From positions 248,001 through 312,000 of the forward strand of contig CAWAJR010000003.1 in NCBI GenBank assembly GCA_963782465.1: a stretch of DNA of 64,000 nucleotides, read 5' to 3'. This DNA is from JAODBJ01 sp963782465. Lineage in GTDB: Bacteria; Actinomycetota; Acidimicrobiia; IMCC26256; PALSA-610. Positions 17,026-25,675 of this stretch are shown in pieces. The position numbers were made by a program, and so were the translations under genes. The notes beneath the pieces were generated by a model, which worked only from the letters and a program-made list of their open reading frames with translations, was not told the DNA's origin and searched no databases. Position 1 is the stretch's first letter; every line of letters begins with the position of its first letter.

Positions 17026-18291
17026 ATGGCCACCCGACAAGCAGCGCTCATCCCGCTCGGGATCGCGTCCAACTGGTCGTTGCGCACGAGCTTCGCCCTT
17101 GTCGTCGCGGCGCAGGTGCTCCTCTTCGCGGGGAGCAACCTCCCGACGCCGCTGTTCCCGATCTACGAGCACCGCTACGGCTTCGGGTCGGGAGTCGTCA
17201 CGTTGTTGTTCGCGGTCTACATCGGGGTCTTGGTCCCGACGCTGATACTGCTCGGCCCGGTGGCGGATCGGCTCGGTCGACGACCGCTTCTCGTTGGCGG
17301 CATCGCGCTGACGGTCGTGAGCTCGGTGGCCTTCGTCGCGGCCCGCGGTGTCGCGTGGCTCTACGCGGGCGAGATCATCTACGGCATCGGCAGCGCCGCA
17401 GTGATGTCGTGTGTCTCGATCGCGATCCGCGAGTTGCATCCCACGCAGCACGTCGAGCGGGCGGCGTTGGCCGCATCGGTCGCGATGGCGGCCGGTCTCA
17501 CGCTCGGCCCGCTCGCCAGCGGGCTTCTCGCCTCGTTCACACCCTGGCCGACGGTGTCGCCGTACGTGCTCGACATCGTTCTCGCGACGATCCTTGCCGC
17601 AGCGCTCCTGGGCATCCCGGAAACGCGCATACCTACGACCGCGGCACGCGAGCGCGTGCCGGTGTTCCACGTGCCGTCCGAGCTTCGAAGGGCATTCATC
17701 GGTCCGGCAAGTGCCGGTGCCGCGAGCTTCATGCTGGTGGGCTGGGTGTTCGCGCTTTCACCGTCGTTCTTGCACGAAGTGTTGAATGTCCGCATCACCC
17801 GGCCGGTGATCGGCGGCTTGTTCGCCGCGCTCGTCGTGGGCACGAGCGGCGGCGCGCAACTCGTGCTTCGCCACCATCAGGGCCGCCGACCGACGACGAT
17901 TGGATTGGGCGCCGTCGTGGTCGGCATGGGCGTCATCGCCGCGTCGAGCGCCTCGATGTCGCTCGCGGTGATGATCTTCGGCGGTGTGGTTGCCGGTGCG
18001 GGTGCCGGCGTCGTGCAAATGAACGCAATGACGGCCGTGCAGCATCTCGCGCCGGTGCATGGACGCGGCAGCGTCATGTCGACGTACATCACGCTCTGCT
18101 ACCTCGCGCTCAGCATCCCGATGATCATCGCCGGCGTGGCCGCCGACCACTTCGGCCTCGAAGTGGTGACCGCTTGGTACGCCATCGCGCTCGCGCTCGT
18201 CGTCGCGGTCGCGTTGCTGCTCTCGGGCCGCCCCGATCGATCAACCCGGCATCGAACCCCTCAACCGCTAGGAGGAACACCATGGTCTTGA
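17026..18291 (+). CDS. MFS transporter
   Basis: The 421-residue product has about twelve hydrophobic helices and the MFS signature between helices 2 and 3: LLGPVADRLGRRPLLVGG (D-R-x-G-R-R). TPLFPIYEHRYGF near the start and VHGRGSVMSTYITLCYLALS in helix 10/11 are typical of actinobacterial drug-efflux relatives. It likely exports a small molecule across the cytoplasmic membrane by proton antiport. It starts at the ATG at 17026 and overlaps the next gene by 10 bases, so it is co-transcribed with the PIG-L gene. The pairing with a methyltransferase and a deacetylase suggests a modification and export set, which is an inference. Confidence 0.9.
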   Translation: MATRQAALIPLGIASNWSLRTSFALVVAAQVLLFAGSNLPTPLFPIYEHRYGFGSGVVTLLFAVYIGVLVPTLILLGPVADRLGRRPLLVGGIALTVVSSVAFVAARGVAWLYAGEIIYGIGSAAVMSCVSIAIRELHPTQHVERAALAASVAMAAGLTLGPLASGLLASFTPWPTVSPYVLDIVLATILAAALLGIPETRIPTTAARERVPVFHVPSELRRAFIGPASAGAASFMLVGWVFALSPSFLHEVLNVRITRPVIGGLFAALVVGTSGGAQLVLRHHQGRRPTTIGLGAVVVGMGVIAASSASMSLAVMIFGGVVAGAGAGVVQMNAMTAVQHLAPVHGRGSVMSTYITLCYLALSIPMIIAGVAADHFGLEVVTAWYAIALALVVAVALLLSGRPDRSTRHRTPQPLGGTPWS

Positions 18292-19031
18292 CGAACGACG
18301 TGTCGCCGAACGACGTGCGCGATGTCGTGCGGGGGTTGGGCACCGTCGTCGGCGTGTGGGCGCATCCCGACGACGAGGCGTACCTGTCGGCCGGCCTCAT
18401 GGCCGCCGCCGTCGAAGCCGGGAACCGCGTCGTGTGCGTGACGGCGACGCGCGGCGAACACGGCACATCCGATCCCGAGCGCTGGCCGCCGGCCCGCCTG
18501 GCCCGCACCCGTGAGCGCGAGCTGGGGGCGTCGCTCGCGGCCGTCGGCGTACACGAGCACATCTGGTTGCCGTACCACGACGGCGCCTGCACGGCCGCCG
18601 ACCCGGCCGAGGCCACGCTCATGGTGCAGCGGGTGCTCGACGACGTCGAGGCCGGGACCGTCGTCACCTTCGGGCCCGACGGCATGACCGGGCACCCGGA
18701 CCACGTCGCAGTGGGCCGGTGGGCGGACGCGGCGGCTGCCGTCGCGTCGCGCCGGCCGCGAGTGCTGCACGCGACGAAGACGACTGCCTGGTGCGAGGCG
18801 TACGCCGAGGTCCATCGTCGCCTCCCGATCTTCGGCCGTGAAGGTCCACCGGCAGTCGATCCCGGCCGGCTCGCGCTCTCGCTCGAGCTCAGTGATGAAG
18901 CGCTCGACCGCAAGCTCGCCGCGCTCGCCGCGCACACGTCACAGACCACCGAACTCATTTCCTTGATGGGGGAGACGGTGTACCGAGCGTGGGCGGCGGC
19001 CGAGTACTTCGTCGACGCGCCCGCAGGCTGA
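18282..19031 (+). CDS. PIG-L family deacetylase (LmbE-like)
   Basis: The 249-residue product has the PIG-L zinc motif WAHPDDEAYLSAGLM near residues 26-40 and the second metal site GHPDHVAVG near 130. The family removes N-acetyl groups from amino sugars; MshB of mycothiol synthesis and Mca mycothiol conjugate amidase are members. The ATG at 18282 follows an excellent AGGAGGA and lies within the 3' end of the MFS gene, so translation is coupled. The C-terminal half is less like MshB, so I do not assign mshB. It could deacetylate the compound handled by its neighbours. Confidence 0.88.
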   Translation: MVLTNDVSPNDVRDVVRGLGTVVGVWAHPDDEAYLSAGLMAAAVEAGNRVVCVTATRGEHGTSDPERWPPARLARTRERELGASLAAVGVHEHIWLPYHDGACTAADPAEATLMVQRVLDDVEAGTVVTFGPDGMTGHPDHVAVGRWADAAAAVASRRPRVLHATKTTAWCEAYAEVHRRLPIFGREGPPAVDPGRLALSLELSDEALDRKLAALAAHTSQTTELISLMGETVYRAWAAAEYFVDAPAG

Positions 19032-19033
19032 GA

Positions 19034-19714
19034 TCAGATGCGCGGCGCGGCGGCCCGGGCCATGTCGGCGGTGGGGCTCAACTGGAGCAGGCTCGGCATC
19101 CGGCGAGTGATGGCGGTCGTCCCGTCGAACGTGACCCGGCCGTCGCGTTCCGCGTGCCGGAGCGGTAGCCGGCCGAGCCACACCTGGTACAGCGCGTCGA
19201 GGTCGGCGGTGATCGTCGCGTCGACGTCGTAACCCGGGTCCGTCAGGCACACCGACGGCGTGGCGTGCTCGATCACGATCCAGAAACGTTTCGCGTCGTC
19301 GGTGAACCGGATGTGCAGCACCGTGCGCCGGTCGGGCAGCACCGAAGTGTCGAGGCGCGTATGCATCCACCAGACGAGGAGCTCGGGGTCGAGCTCCTCG
19401 GGCTGCGGGTCGCCGAACAGATGCGTGGCACCCCATTCGCCGAGCGCGAACACGATCGGGCGAAGGGCCTCGCCCGCGTCGGTGAGCAGGTAGCGGCCGT
19501 CGGCGCGCTCGACGACGCCGGCGTGCTCGAGCTGGCGGAGGCGCTTGGCCAACAGGGTGCGCGACAGGCCGGGGAGGCCACGGGCGAGATCGTTGAAGCG
19601 CGTCGTCCCGACGAGCATGTCGCGCACGATCAGGAGTGTCCAACGCTCGGCGACGACGTCGACCACGCGCGCGATCGGGCAGTACTGACCGTGCCCTTGC
19701 CAACCCTTCGTCAA
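19034..19714 (-). CDS. HxlR-type winged helix regulator fused to an SCP2/sterol-carrier-like domain
   Basis: The 226-residue product has an HxlR DNA-binding domain at about 1-105: CPIARVVDVVAERWTLLIVRDML, FNDLARGLPGLSRTLLAKRLRQLE, YLLTDAGEALRPI. It is followed by a C-terminal domain (about 120-220) of the SCP2/alkyl-sulfatase C type that may bind a hydrophobic ligand. I place the start at the TTG at 19714, because GGAGGG lies just upstream; the frame continues further up but is not conserved. It is divergent from the acyl-CoA dehydrogenase at 19834 across 119 bases that hold a CAGATCTG palindrome (19788-19795). A lipid-sensing repressor of that gene is a reasonable inference. Confidence 0.82.
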   Translation of the reverse strand: MTKGWQGHGQYCPIARVVDVVAERWTLLIVRDMLVGTTRFNDLARGLPGLSRTLLAKRLRQLEHAGVVERADGRYLLTDAGEALRPIVFALGEWGATHLFGDPQPEELDPELLVWWMHTRLDTSVLPDRRTVLHIRFTDDAKRFWIVIEHATPSVCLTDPGYDVDATITADLDALYQVWLGRLPLRHAERDGRVTFDGTTAITRRMPSLLQLSPTADMARAAAPRI

Positions 19715-19833
19715 CTCGCCCTCCTCGTGCGCGAGCCGGCAGCCTGCGCCGGCGCGACCCGGTGCTGACGTTAGACCGGCTCGGTCCCAGATCTGTACTG
19801 GTCGCGGCGGGCGTGGGGCGTCATCGTCGACGC

Positions 19834-20997
19834 ATGACCACGACACCTGACATCACGGCAACCACTTCCGGCACCGGACTGCCCACCGCACCGGCGTCGG
19901 GCAACGTTCGCGACGTCGCCGACACGATCGGGCGCCGACTGACCTCGTCGGTGCGGGACGCGGACGAGACGGGGACGTTGTCGCGCGACGCGTTCGAGGC
20001 GCTGCGCGTCGGCGGGCTGACCACGGCGCTCGTTCCGGCGGAGTACGGCGGTGGCGGCGCCACCCACGCCGAGATGGGCGCGGCGCTGCGCGCGCTCGGC
20101 CGTCACGATCCCGCCACGGCCGTCACGCTCTCGATGCACGCTCACCTCGTCGCGCTGCAGGTGTGGCGCCACCGCCACGGTATGGACGCGGCCGCGTTCT
20201 TCGAGAAGGTCGCCGCGGGCTGCATCCTCGTCAGCACCGGCGCGTCGGACTGGGTCGGCTCGAACGGCACCGTGCAGAAGGTCGACGGCGGCTACCGCGT
20301 CAACGGGCGAAAGTCGCCGGCGAGCGGATGCGAAGTCGCCGACATCGCCGTGACGAGCTTCCGTTGGGAAGAGACCGGCCCGGCGCAGGTCATCCACTGC
20401 GCCGTGCCGATGAGCGCCGACGGCGTGCGCATCGAGCACACGTGGGACACTCTGGGCCTGCGCGCCACGGGATCGCACACGATCGTTTTCGACGACGTCT
20501 TCGTGCCCGACGCCGCCGTTTCGCTCGTCCGGTCCGCCGCGGTGTGGCACCCGATCTGGAACGCCGTCCTCGGCGCGGCACTGCCGCTGATCATGGCTGC
20601 CTACGCCGGCATCGCCGACGCCGCCGTCGACATCGCGCTGGAACTGGCCGGCGGCCGCGCCGAGGAGCACGTTGCCCAACTCGCCGGCGAGATGCTGAAC
20701 GCGCACACGACCGGCGTCGACGCCATCGACGCGATGTTCCACGCCGCCGACGACTTGCGTTTCGAGGGGACCGACGCGTTCGCAGCCCGCGCGCTCAGTC
20801 GCAAGACGGTCGCGGCCGAGTCGCTCATTGCGACCGTGCGCCTCGCGATCGAGGCCACCGGCGGGGTCGGCTACACGCGCGGCTGCGACCTCGAACGGCT
20901 GTACCGCGATGTCCACGGATCGCTGTTCCATCCGCTACCCCGGGCGAAACAGACCATGCTGTCGGGCCGCGTCGCGCTCGGCCTTCCCCCGGTCTGA
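19834..20997 (+). CDS. acyl-CoA dehydrogenase family flavoprotein
   Basis: The 387-residue product has the full acyl-CoA dehydrogenase pattern: LTTALVPAEYGGGGATHAEM, a middle beta domain ending LRATGSHTIVFDDVFVPD, and a C-terminal bundle with ATGGVGYTRGCDLERLYRDVHGSLFHPLPR. It is related to the protein at 362-1513 but clearly distinct (different N-terminus and middle region). It starts at the ATG at 19834 and is divergent from an HxlR-SCP2 regulator that may control it. A strong hairpin at 21004 follows the stop codon. Electron acceptor and acyl-CoA range are not known. Confidence 0.87.
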   Translation: MTTTPDITATTSGTGLPTAPASGNVRDVADTIGRRLTSSVRDADETGTLSRDAFEALRVGGLTTALVPAEYGGGGATHAEMGAALRALGRHDPATAVTLSMHAHLVALQVWRHRHGMDAAAFFEKVAAGCILVSTGASDWVGSNGTVQKVDGGYRVNGRKSPASGCEVADIAVTSFRWEETGPAQVIHCAVPMSADGVRIEHTWDTLGLRATGSHTIVFDDVFVPDAAVSLVRSAAVWHPIWNAVLGAALPLIMAAYAGIADAAVDIALELAGGRAEEHVAQLAGEMLNAHTTGVDAIDAMFHAADDLRFEGTDAFAARALSRKTVAAESLIATVRLAIEATGGVGYTRGCDLERLYRDVHGSLFHPLPRAKQTMLSGRVALGLPPV

Positions 20998-21003
20998 TCG
21001 CGG

Positions 21004-21036
21004 CGCGCGGGTGGGTGGGCGGCGACCACCCGCGCG
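21004..21036. terminator. hairpin between convergent genes, probable terminator
   Basis: CGCGCGGGTGG (21004-21014) and CCACCCGCGCG (21026-21036) are perfect inverted repeats around an 11-base loop. They lie between the acyl-CoA dehydrogenase stop at 20997 and the stop of the GNAT gene at 21053 on the other strand, and so can serve both. No U-run. Confidence 0.65.
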
Positions 21037-21052
21037 AAGCGCCGCTGAGGCG

Positions 21053-21673
21053 TCAACTCGGCACGAGGGGGATCGTGGCTTGGCAGGCGTCGTGGTTGCA
21101 CCGAATGGACGCGTCCGACGAGAGGGAACGCACGAGGCCGAGCGCGGCGTCGTTGTCACGCAAGATATCGGCGACGAACGCCTCGAAACCGCGCGCGATC
21201 GCGAGGGTCGACAGGTGGCCGGTGAGACGTTTGCCGATGCCTCTGCGTTGCCACGTGTCTTCGACCGTCACCGCGAGTTCGGCTTCGCGCAATCTCTTCG
21301 ATCCGTCGTAGCGTGCGACGGCGACGATCTCGTCGTTGCTCAACGCGACGAGGGCTTCACGACGCTGATGGTCGACGTCGACCATTCGCGCCAGCTGCGC
21401 AGTCGACAGTTCGGCTATCGGGGCGAAGAAGCGGCGGTGGATCGAGCGGGGCGAGAGGCGCGCAAACAGCCGCATCAGCCGAGCGGTGTCTTCGCCGTCG
21501 ATCGGGCGCACCTTCAGCAAGGTTGCGTTCGCCAGGATCGCGTCGGCTGCGGTCGGCGCCGGGGTCGCTCGGGCAACAACGCGGGCGGCTTTGACCTGCC
21601 GGTGGGCCTCGGCCTCAGCGGTGAGGTGGTGGCGGTGTTGGTCGACCAGCGATCGCAGGATGTAGTCGTGCAT
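21053..21673 (-). CDS. GNAT acetyltransferase (Pat-like catalytic domain)
   Basis: The 206-residue product has about 45 residues of N-terminal sequence, then a GNAT domain. KVRPIDGEDTARLMRLFARLSPRSIHRRFF at its start is the hallmark of Pat/Pka-type protein lysine acetyltransferases. QRRGIGKRLTGHL is the acetyl-CoA-binding R/Q-x-x-G-x-G/A loop. I chose the ATG at 21673; the longer frame adds an unconserved basic piece. There is no cyclic-nucleotide domain, unlike the mycobacterial KAT enzymes. It lies 111 bases downstream of a universal stress protein gene, and in mycobacteria Pat-type enzymes acetylate a universal stress protein, so the pairing may be functional (inference). Confidence 0.82.
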   Translation of the reverse strand: MHDYILRSLVDQHRHHLTAEAEAHRQVKAARVVARATPAPTAADAILANATLLKVRPIDGEDTARLMRLFARLSPRSIHRRFFAPIAELSTAQLARMVDVDHQRREALVALSNDEIVAVARYDGSKRLREAELAVTVEDTWQRRGIGKRLTGHLSTLAIARGFEAFVADILRDNDAALGLVRSLSSDASIRCNHDACQATIPLVPS

Positions 21674-21784
21674 GGCAGCCTCGTCGCCTCCCGGAAGCGG
21701 CAAGTGGGATCGGGAAACTGATACGGAACCCCGGGCCCGTTGGTTCACGCCGGCCAGGCGCGAACCAACGCCTCGGCGGTCAGG

Positions 21785-22444
21785 TCAGCGACTCGCGACG
21801 CTCTCGCTCGGAGCGCACTTCGTTTCCGCGGTCACGATGAAGACTGGCACGGGCGCGTTGCGCGAGAGCGCGGAGGCGACACTGCCGAACAGCAGACGGC
21901 TCGCGCCGTGACCGCGACTTCCTACAACCAGCACGTCGAACCCGCGCTCTGCCGCATGACGGCGCAGTGCCTCGGCGGGCCGGCCGGCAAGGAGCACGGT
22001 CTCAGGCTCCCGGCCGAGCGAGACGCGCAGCTTCGAGGCTTCTTCGCGTAAGCACTCCTCGGCGTGCGCGCGTTCGGGGTACGGGGACGGTTCGAGCGCC
22101 GTGTCGTAGTCGATGACGAATGCGAGCGCGCAGCGGCCGACGCGCGCGCCGAGCAGGGCGACGGCCGACGCGGCGGCGGCCGAGGCACACGGCGAGCCGT
22201 CGGTGCCGATCAGGACGGCGACGCCACCATTGGCGGAAGTTCCGCTGGCCAGCGTGAGATCCGGGGCCTCCCGTTCGCGCTTGATGGTCTGCCACACGAC
22301 CGGGATGACGAGCGGGCCGAACACGGATCCGAAAATGGCCCACGTCGCCGGATGATGGCCGCGTCGCCCCATCACAATCGACGCCGCAGCACCGATGGCG
22401 AGCCAGGCGACGAGAACAACGATGAGAGCGGTAGTCGCCGACAC
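21785..22444 (-). CDS. membrane-anchored universal stress protein
   Basis: The 219-residue product has an N-terminal transmembrane segment (ALIVVLVAWLAIGAAASIVMG) and a second hydrophobic stretch (WAIFGSVFGPLVIPVVW), like PLDc_N/DUF-type anchors. A UspA domain then runs from about 75. It contains VLIGTDGS at its start and the ATP-binding signature GSRGHGASRLLFGSVASALSRNAPVPVFIV (G-x2-G-x9-G(S/T)). A soluble Usp domain fused to membrane helices is uncommon. The start is a GTG at 22444. It sits downstream of a Na/Ca exchanger gene and upstream of a GNAT acetyltransferase on the same strand, probably in one operon. Confidence 0.85.
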   Translation of the reverse strand: MSATTALIVVLVAWLAIGAAASIVMGRRGHHPATWAIFGSVFGPLVIPVVWQTIKREREAPDLTLASGTSANGGVAVLIGTDGSPCASAAAASAVALLGARVGRCALAFVIDYDTALEPSPYPERAHAEECLREEASKLRVSLGREPETVLLAGRPAEALRRHAAERGFDVLVVGSRGHGASRLLFGSVASALSRNAPVPVFIVTAETKCAPSESVASR

Positions 22445-22572
22445 ATTTCGATTGTTCTCGCCGGTGGAGTCGCGTTTCAGGGCCGAGGTCCCGCGCGTGC
22501 GGGGCAGAACTCCCGATGCCGGTCAACGACTCGGCCGCTCGACTCGGGCACCGCCGCCGGCGCCGCCCTCAG

Positions 22573-23577
22573 TCAGTGCACCGACCAGACGGCGACGATC
22601 ATCCCGACGTACGCGAGCAGGAGCAGCACCGCGTCGGGCTCCAGCCGTCCGATGCGTGTCTCCTCGCCGTGCACGATGGCTGCGACGGCCAGTGCCATCA
22701 ACAAGATCGCCCCGACCGCGGCAACAACCTGCGCGGAATCAACCGCACTGAGCAGCGGTCCTCGCGTGTACGCCACATCAGCCAACAGGAGCACACCCAT
22801 GTTGGCGGCATTGCTACCGAACAAGTTGCCCACCGCGAGATCGTGCGCGCCGATACGAATTGCGGCGACCGACGCCACCAGTTCGGGAAGGGAGGTCGAC
22901 ATCGCGACGAGTGTCGTGCCGACGAACGACTCTCCGAGCCCGGTCCGCGTGGCGATCTCACGTGCGGACAACACAACGACCGGCGCGGATGCCGCAATGA
23001 TTCCCGCAGCGACCGCGAACCGGGCCCACGTTTGGCGGCGGGAGCCCGGTGGTGGGGCCCAACCGGTCGGCACCGGCAACACTTCAGCGCCTCGCGTCGT
23101 GGGTGCCCGGCGGATCCAGGCGATCGCGGCAACATACGCGCCCGCGATCACGACCGTATCGGTACCGACCCACGCGACGTGCGGGCCCACGGGCGTCATG
23201 ATCCCGATCGCGGCCAGGGCGGTCAACGCGATGGCGACGGACCCGACGCGCGACTGGCCCAGTGAGACGCTCGGCCACACCCGGCCGCGTCGCGCGAGAT
23301 CGACGATGGCAAGAATCGCCATGTTCGCCATACTGCTGCCGAACAGATCGCCGACCGCGAGGTTCGGCGCGCCGGCGGCCGCCGCGCTGATGTCGGTGAC
23401 GATCTCCGGAAGCGATGTCGCTACGGCGAGCAGGAGCATCCCCACGAACAAGCGGCTCAACCCCGTTTGCTCCGCGATCTCATCTCCGGCACGCGCGACG
23501 AGCACTCCGCCCACGACGAGCACCGCGGCCGCGGTCACGAACAGCGGCACCGAGACGCCGAGCGCCAGCGCAGTCAT
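22573..23577 (-). CDS. sodium/calcium exchanger family protein (CaxA/YrbG-like)
   Basis: The 334-residue product has ten hydrophobic helices in two inverted halves, each with the alpha-repeat signature: AVATSLPEIVTDISAA with GDLFGSSMANM in the first, and AMSTSLPELVASVAA with GNLFGSNAANM in the second. These repeats form the cation site of cytoplasmic-membrane Na+/Ca2+ or H+/Ca2+ antiporters. It starts at an ATG at 23577, 22 bases after the DUF4389 gene, and is followed after 128 bases by the membrane-anchored Usp gene. Co-expression with stress functions is plausible. The direction of transport and ion are not determined by the sequence. Confidence 0.92.
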   Translation of the reverse strand: MTALALGVSVPLFVTAAAVLVVGGVLVARAGDEIAEQTGLSRLFVGMLLLAVATSLPEIVTDISAAAAGAPNLAVGDLFGSSMANMAILAIVDLARRGRVWPSVSLGQSRVGSVAIALTALAAIGIMTPVGPHVAWVGTDTVVIAGAYVAAIAWIRRAPTTRGAEVLPVPTGWAPPPGSRRQTWARFAVAAGIIAASAPVVVLSAREIATRTGLGESFVGTTLVAMSTSLPELVASVAAIRIGAHDLAVGNLFGSNAANMGVLLLADVAYTRGPLLSAVDSAQVVAAVGAILLMALAVAAIVHGEETRIGRLEPDAVLLLLAYVGMIVAVWSVH

Positions 23578-23599
23578 CGGTGCGCCGGGCTCGACTGCC

Positions 23600-24242
23600 T
23601 CATGCGCTCAGGCTGAACGGCGGGTACCGGTCGGTCGCGAGCAGGAAGGCGTAGCCGGCGACCCGGTTGTGCCAGCGCATGACGCCGACCACGAAGTCGA
23701 ACAGGCCGGGCGGGTAGCGCCCGGTGAAGAGGATCGCGAACCAGGCGATGATCACGACGACGAAGGTCGCGATCGACAGGAAGAACAGCACGATCATGTG
23801 GGGGATCACGAGGAACCACTTCACGAGTGGGAGCCAGCGGTTGAGGTCACGCTGGGCGTCGGGGTAGTCGACGTCCAGGTGCACGGCCTGCTCGGCGTCG
23901 GTCGCGGGGTACTCGTCGCGCAGCAGGAGGAGATAGGCGAAGACGCGGTTCGTGAAGCGCCACAGCTCGACGTTCCAGTCGAACCACCACCGCGGGTACT
24001 TCTGGCGGAAGAGGATCAGCAACAACGGAGCGAGGAACAACAGCCCTCCGGCCGCGGCAACACCGCGTGAGCTTCCCGTGCTGCCCCAATCCGTGGAGCC
24101 GCCGCTGATGAGCCCCAGGACGATGAGGATGGGAATCGCCACGAAGATGCGGAAGGCGACGGTGAGGCGGTTCCGCGGCAGCGTCGGGCTCGTCGACACC
24201 GAAGCGCACGGCGTACTCGTCGGCTGGTGCATGATCGGACAT
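23600..24242 (-). CDS. DUF4389 membrane protein, with apparent frameshift
   Basis: Corrected, the product is about 213 residues. It starts MSDHAPADEYAVRFGVDEP (ATG at 24242, GGGAG seven bases upstream), then passes into a second frame that reads NRLTVAFRIFVAIPILIVLG, and continues with RQKYPRWWFDW and a repeat of DUF4389 character (WFAILFTGRYPPGLFDFVVGVMRWHNRV, YRYPPFSLSA-type end). The shift is at about 24172-24188, a net gain of one base or loss of two. It has about three transmembrane helices. It is first in a likely operon with the Na/Ca exchanger and the Usp gene. DUF4389 proteins have no known function. Confidence 0.8.
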
Positions 24243-24333
24243 CGCAACTCCCTCTCCCCGGCGGACGTCCACCCCAGCGTCGGTTCGGCGAGACGTGGGA
24301 GAACAGTGCCCAAGGTCCCGAGGGAGCCACGTG

Positions 24334-24426
24334 ATGGTCGATGAGATGTTTCCCGGGCGCGGCAGCGCGATCCCTGCGTACGTGAGCAGCCCGGCCGGCA
24401 CCGGGTACCTCGAGGGAGAACGATGA
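24334..24426 (+). CDS. 30-residue ORF coupled to the downstream aminotransferase gene
   Basis: An ATG at 24334 after AGGGAG opens a 30-codon frame that contains SAIPAYVSSPAGTG. It ends with a TGA that overlaps the ATG of the next gene (ATGA at 24423-24426). IPAYVSSPAG is like the N-terminal strand of dienelactone hydrolases, so this could be a remnant of one. It could also be a leader peptide that couples ribosomes onto the aminotransferase gene. Neither is established. Confidence 0.35.
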   Translation: MVDEMFPGRGSAIPAYVSSPAGTGYLEGER

Positions 24427-25571
24427 CGGACGCAACTCGCGGCGCAGACGTGCGTGCCGCGCGCGAACGCTTCCCCGCGACGCGCACGCTCGCGTACTTC
24501 AACACCGCGGCCGTCGGGCTGGCGAGCGACGCGCTGGCCGGCGCGCTGCACGCCGGTGTCTACGAGTGGGTCGCGTCCGGGTTCGATTTCGTCCGCGGCG
24601 AGGAAGCGGCCGAGCACGCGCGCACTTCGGTGGCGGGGCTCATCGGTGCCGAGCCGGGCGATCTCGCCCTCATCCCGTCGGTGTCGGCGGCGGCGGGCCT
24701 GGTGGCCGCACAGTTCCGCGGTGCGACGCCCGGGCAGAACGTCGTGATCGGCGAACGCGAGTACACGTCGAACCACTACCCATGGCGCCTTCTCGCGCGG
24801 CGCGGGTACGAGGTCCGCCAGGTCCCGTTCCGTAACGGCGGCCTGGAACCCGACGACATCGAACGCTTCGTCGACGGCGGCACGGTGCTGGTCGCGTTCA
24901 GCGGCGTGCAGACGGCGACCGGTCATCGTTCCGACATCCGGGCCATCAGCGCGACGGCGCGGGCGGCCGGCGCGATCGTGTTCGTCGACGGTTCGCAACT
25001 CGTCGGCGCAATGCCGGTCGGTGACGACCTCGACGCGATCGACGTCCTCGCGGCGTCGGACCACAAGTTCCTGCTGCACGCGGGCCGGGGCCTCGGGTAC
25101 TGCTACCTCTCATCCCGGGCGCAGGAGGCATTCGTGCCGGTCAACGCGGGTTGGCGCGCGGCGCGGCTGCCGCTGCAGAGTTTCTTCGGCCCCGACATGG
25201 ACCTGTCGCCCACCGCGTCGCGATTCGACAACTCCATCAGCTGGATCGCGGCGATCGGCAACGAAGCGGCGTTGTCGGTCCTCGACACCTTCGGCGCCGC
25301 CGCGGTGTACGCGCGCAACCACCGGTTGTCGGAGCTGCTGCGGGCGTCGCTCACCGAGATCGGCTGGCATCCCGTCGACCTCCCGGCGGCGAACCGCAGC
25401 ACGATCGTGTCGGTGCCGTTCGGTGAACGCGATCCGGCGCAGCTGCTCGCCGCGCTTCGCGAACGGGGGATCGTCGCCGCGGCCCGCGACGGCAACCTGC
25501 GCCTGTCGGTGCACTTCTACAACCACGAAGACGACGTCGAACGCCTGACGACCACGCTCGCGAGCCTGTAA
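24423..25571 (+). CDS. class V aminotransferase (PLP-dependent)
   Basis: The 382-residue product has the fold type I PLP pattern of class V enzymes: YFNTAAVGLA near the start, EREYTSNHYPWRLLARRGYE, the PLP-contacting aspartate in VFVDGSQLVGAMPV (Asp189) and the Schiff-base lysine in ASDHKFLLHAGRGLGY (Lys215). Related proteins include cysteine desulfurase/isopenicillin-epimerase-like enzymes. It has no recognisable cysteine-desulfurase active-site loop, so an epimerase or aminotransferase role is more likely. The ATG overlaps the upstream 30-codon frame by four bases. It is divergent from the DUF4389 operon and convergent with the oxidoreductase at 25676. Confidence 0.85.
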   Translation: MTDATRGADVRAARERFPATRTLAYFNTAAVGLASDALAGALHAGVYEWVASGFDFVRGEEAAEHARTSVAGLIGAEPGDLALIPSVSAAAGLVAAQFRGATPGQNVVIGEREYTSNHYPWRLLARRGYEVRQVPFRNGGLEPDDIERFVDGGTVLVAFSGVQTATGHRSDIRAISATARAAGAIVFVDGSQLVGAMPVGDDLDAIDVLAASDHKFLLHAGRGLGYCYLSSRAQEAFVPVNAGWRAARLPLQSFFGPDMDLSPTASRFDNSISWIAAIGNEAALSVLDTFGAAAVYARNHRLSELLRASLTEIGWHPVDLPAANRSTIVSVPFGERDPAQLLAALRERGIVAAARDGNLRLSVHFYNHEDDVERLTTTLASL

Positions 25572-25675
25572 GGCGAGCGACCGCGACACGCTGAGGATCC
25601 GCGATTGTCCTGCGGATGAGGGAGCCGGGGCCTGAGCGGCCTGGCGCCGCAGGCGCCGAGAGCGGAATCTTTGAA

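Noticed and set aside
18282..19031. mshB or mca of mycothiol metabolism
   Set aside because: The zinc motifs fit the whole PIG-L family; the C-terminal half gives no support for a specific member.
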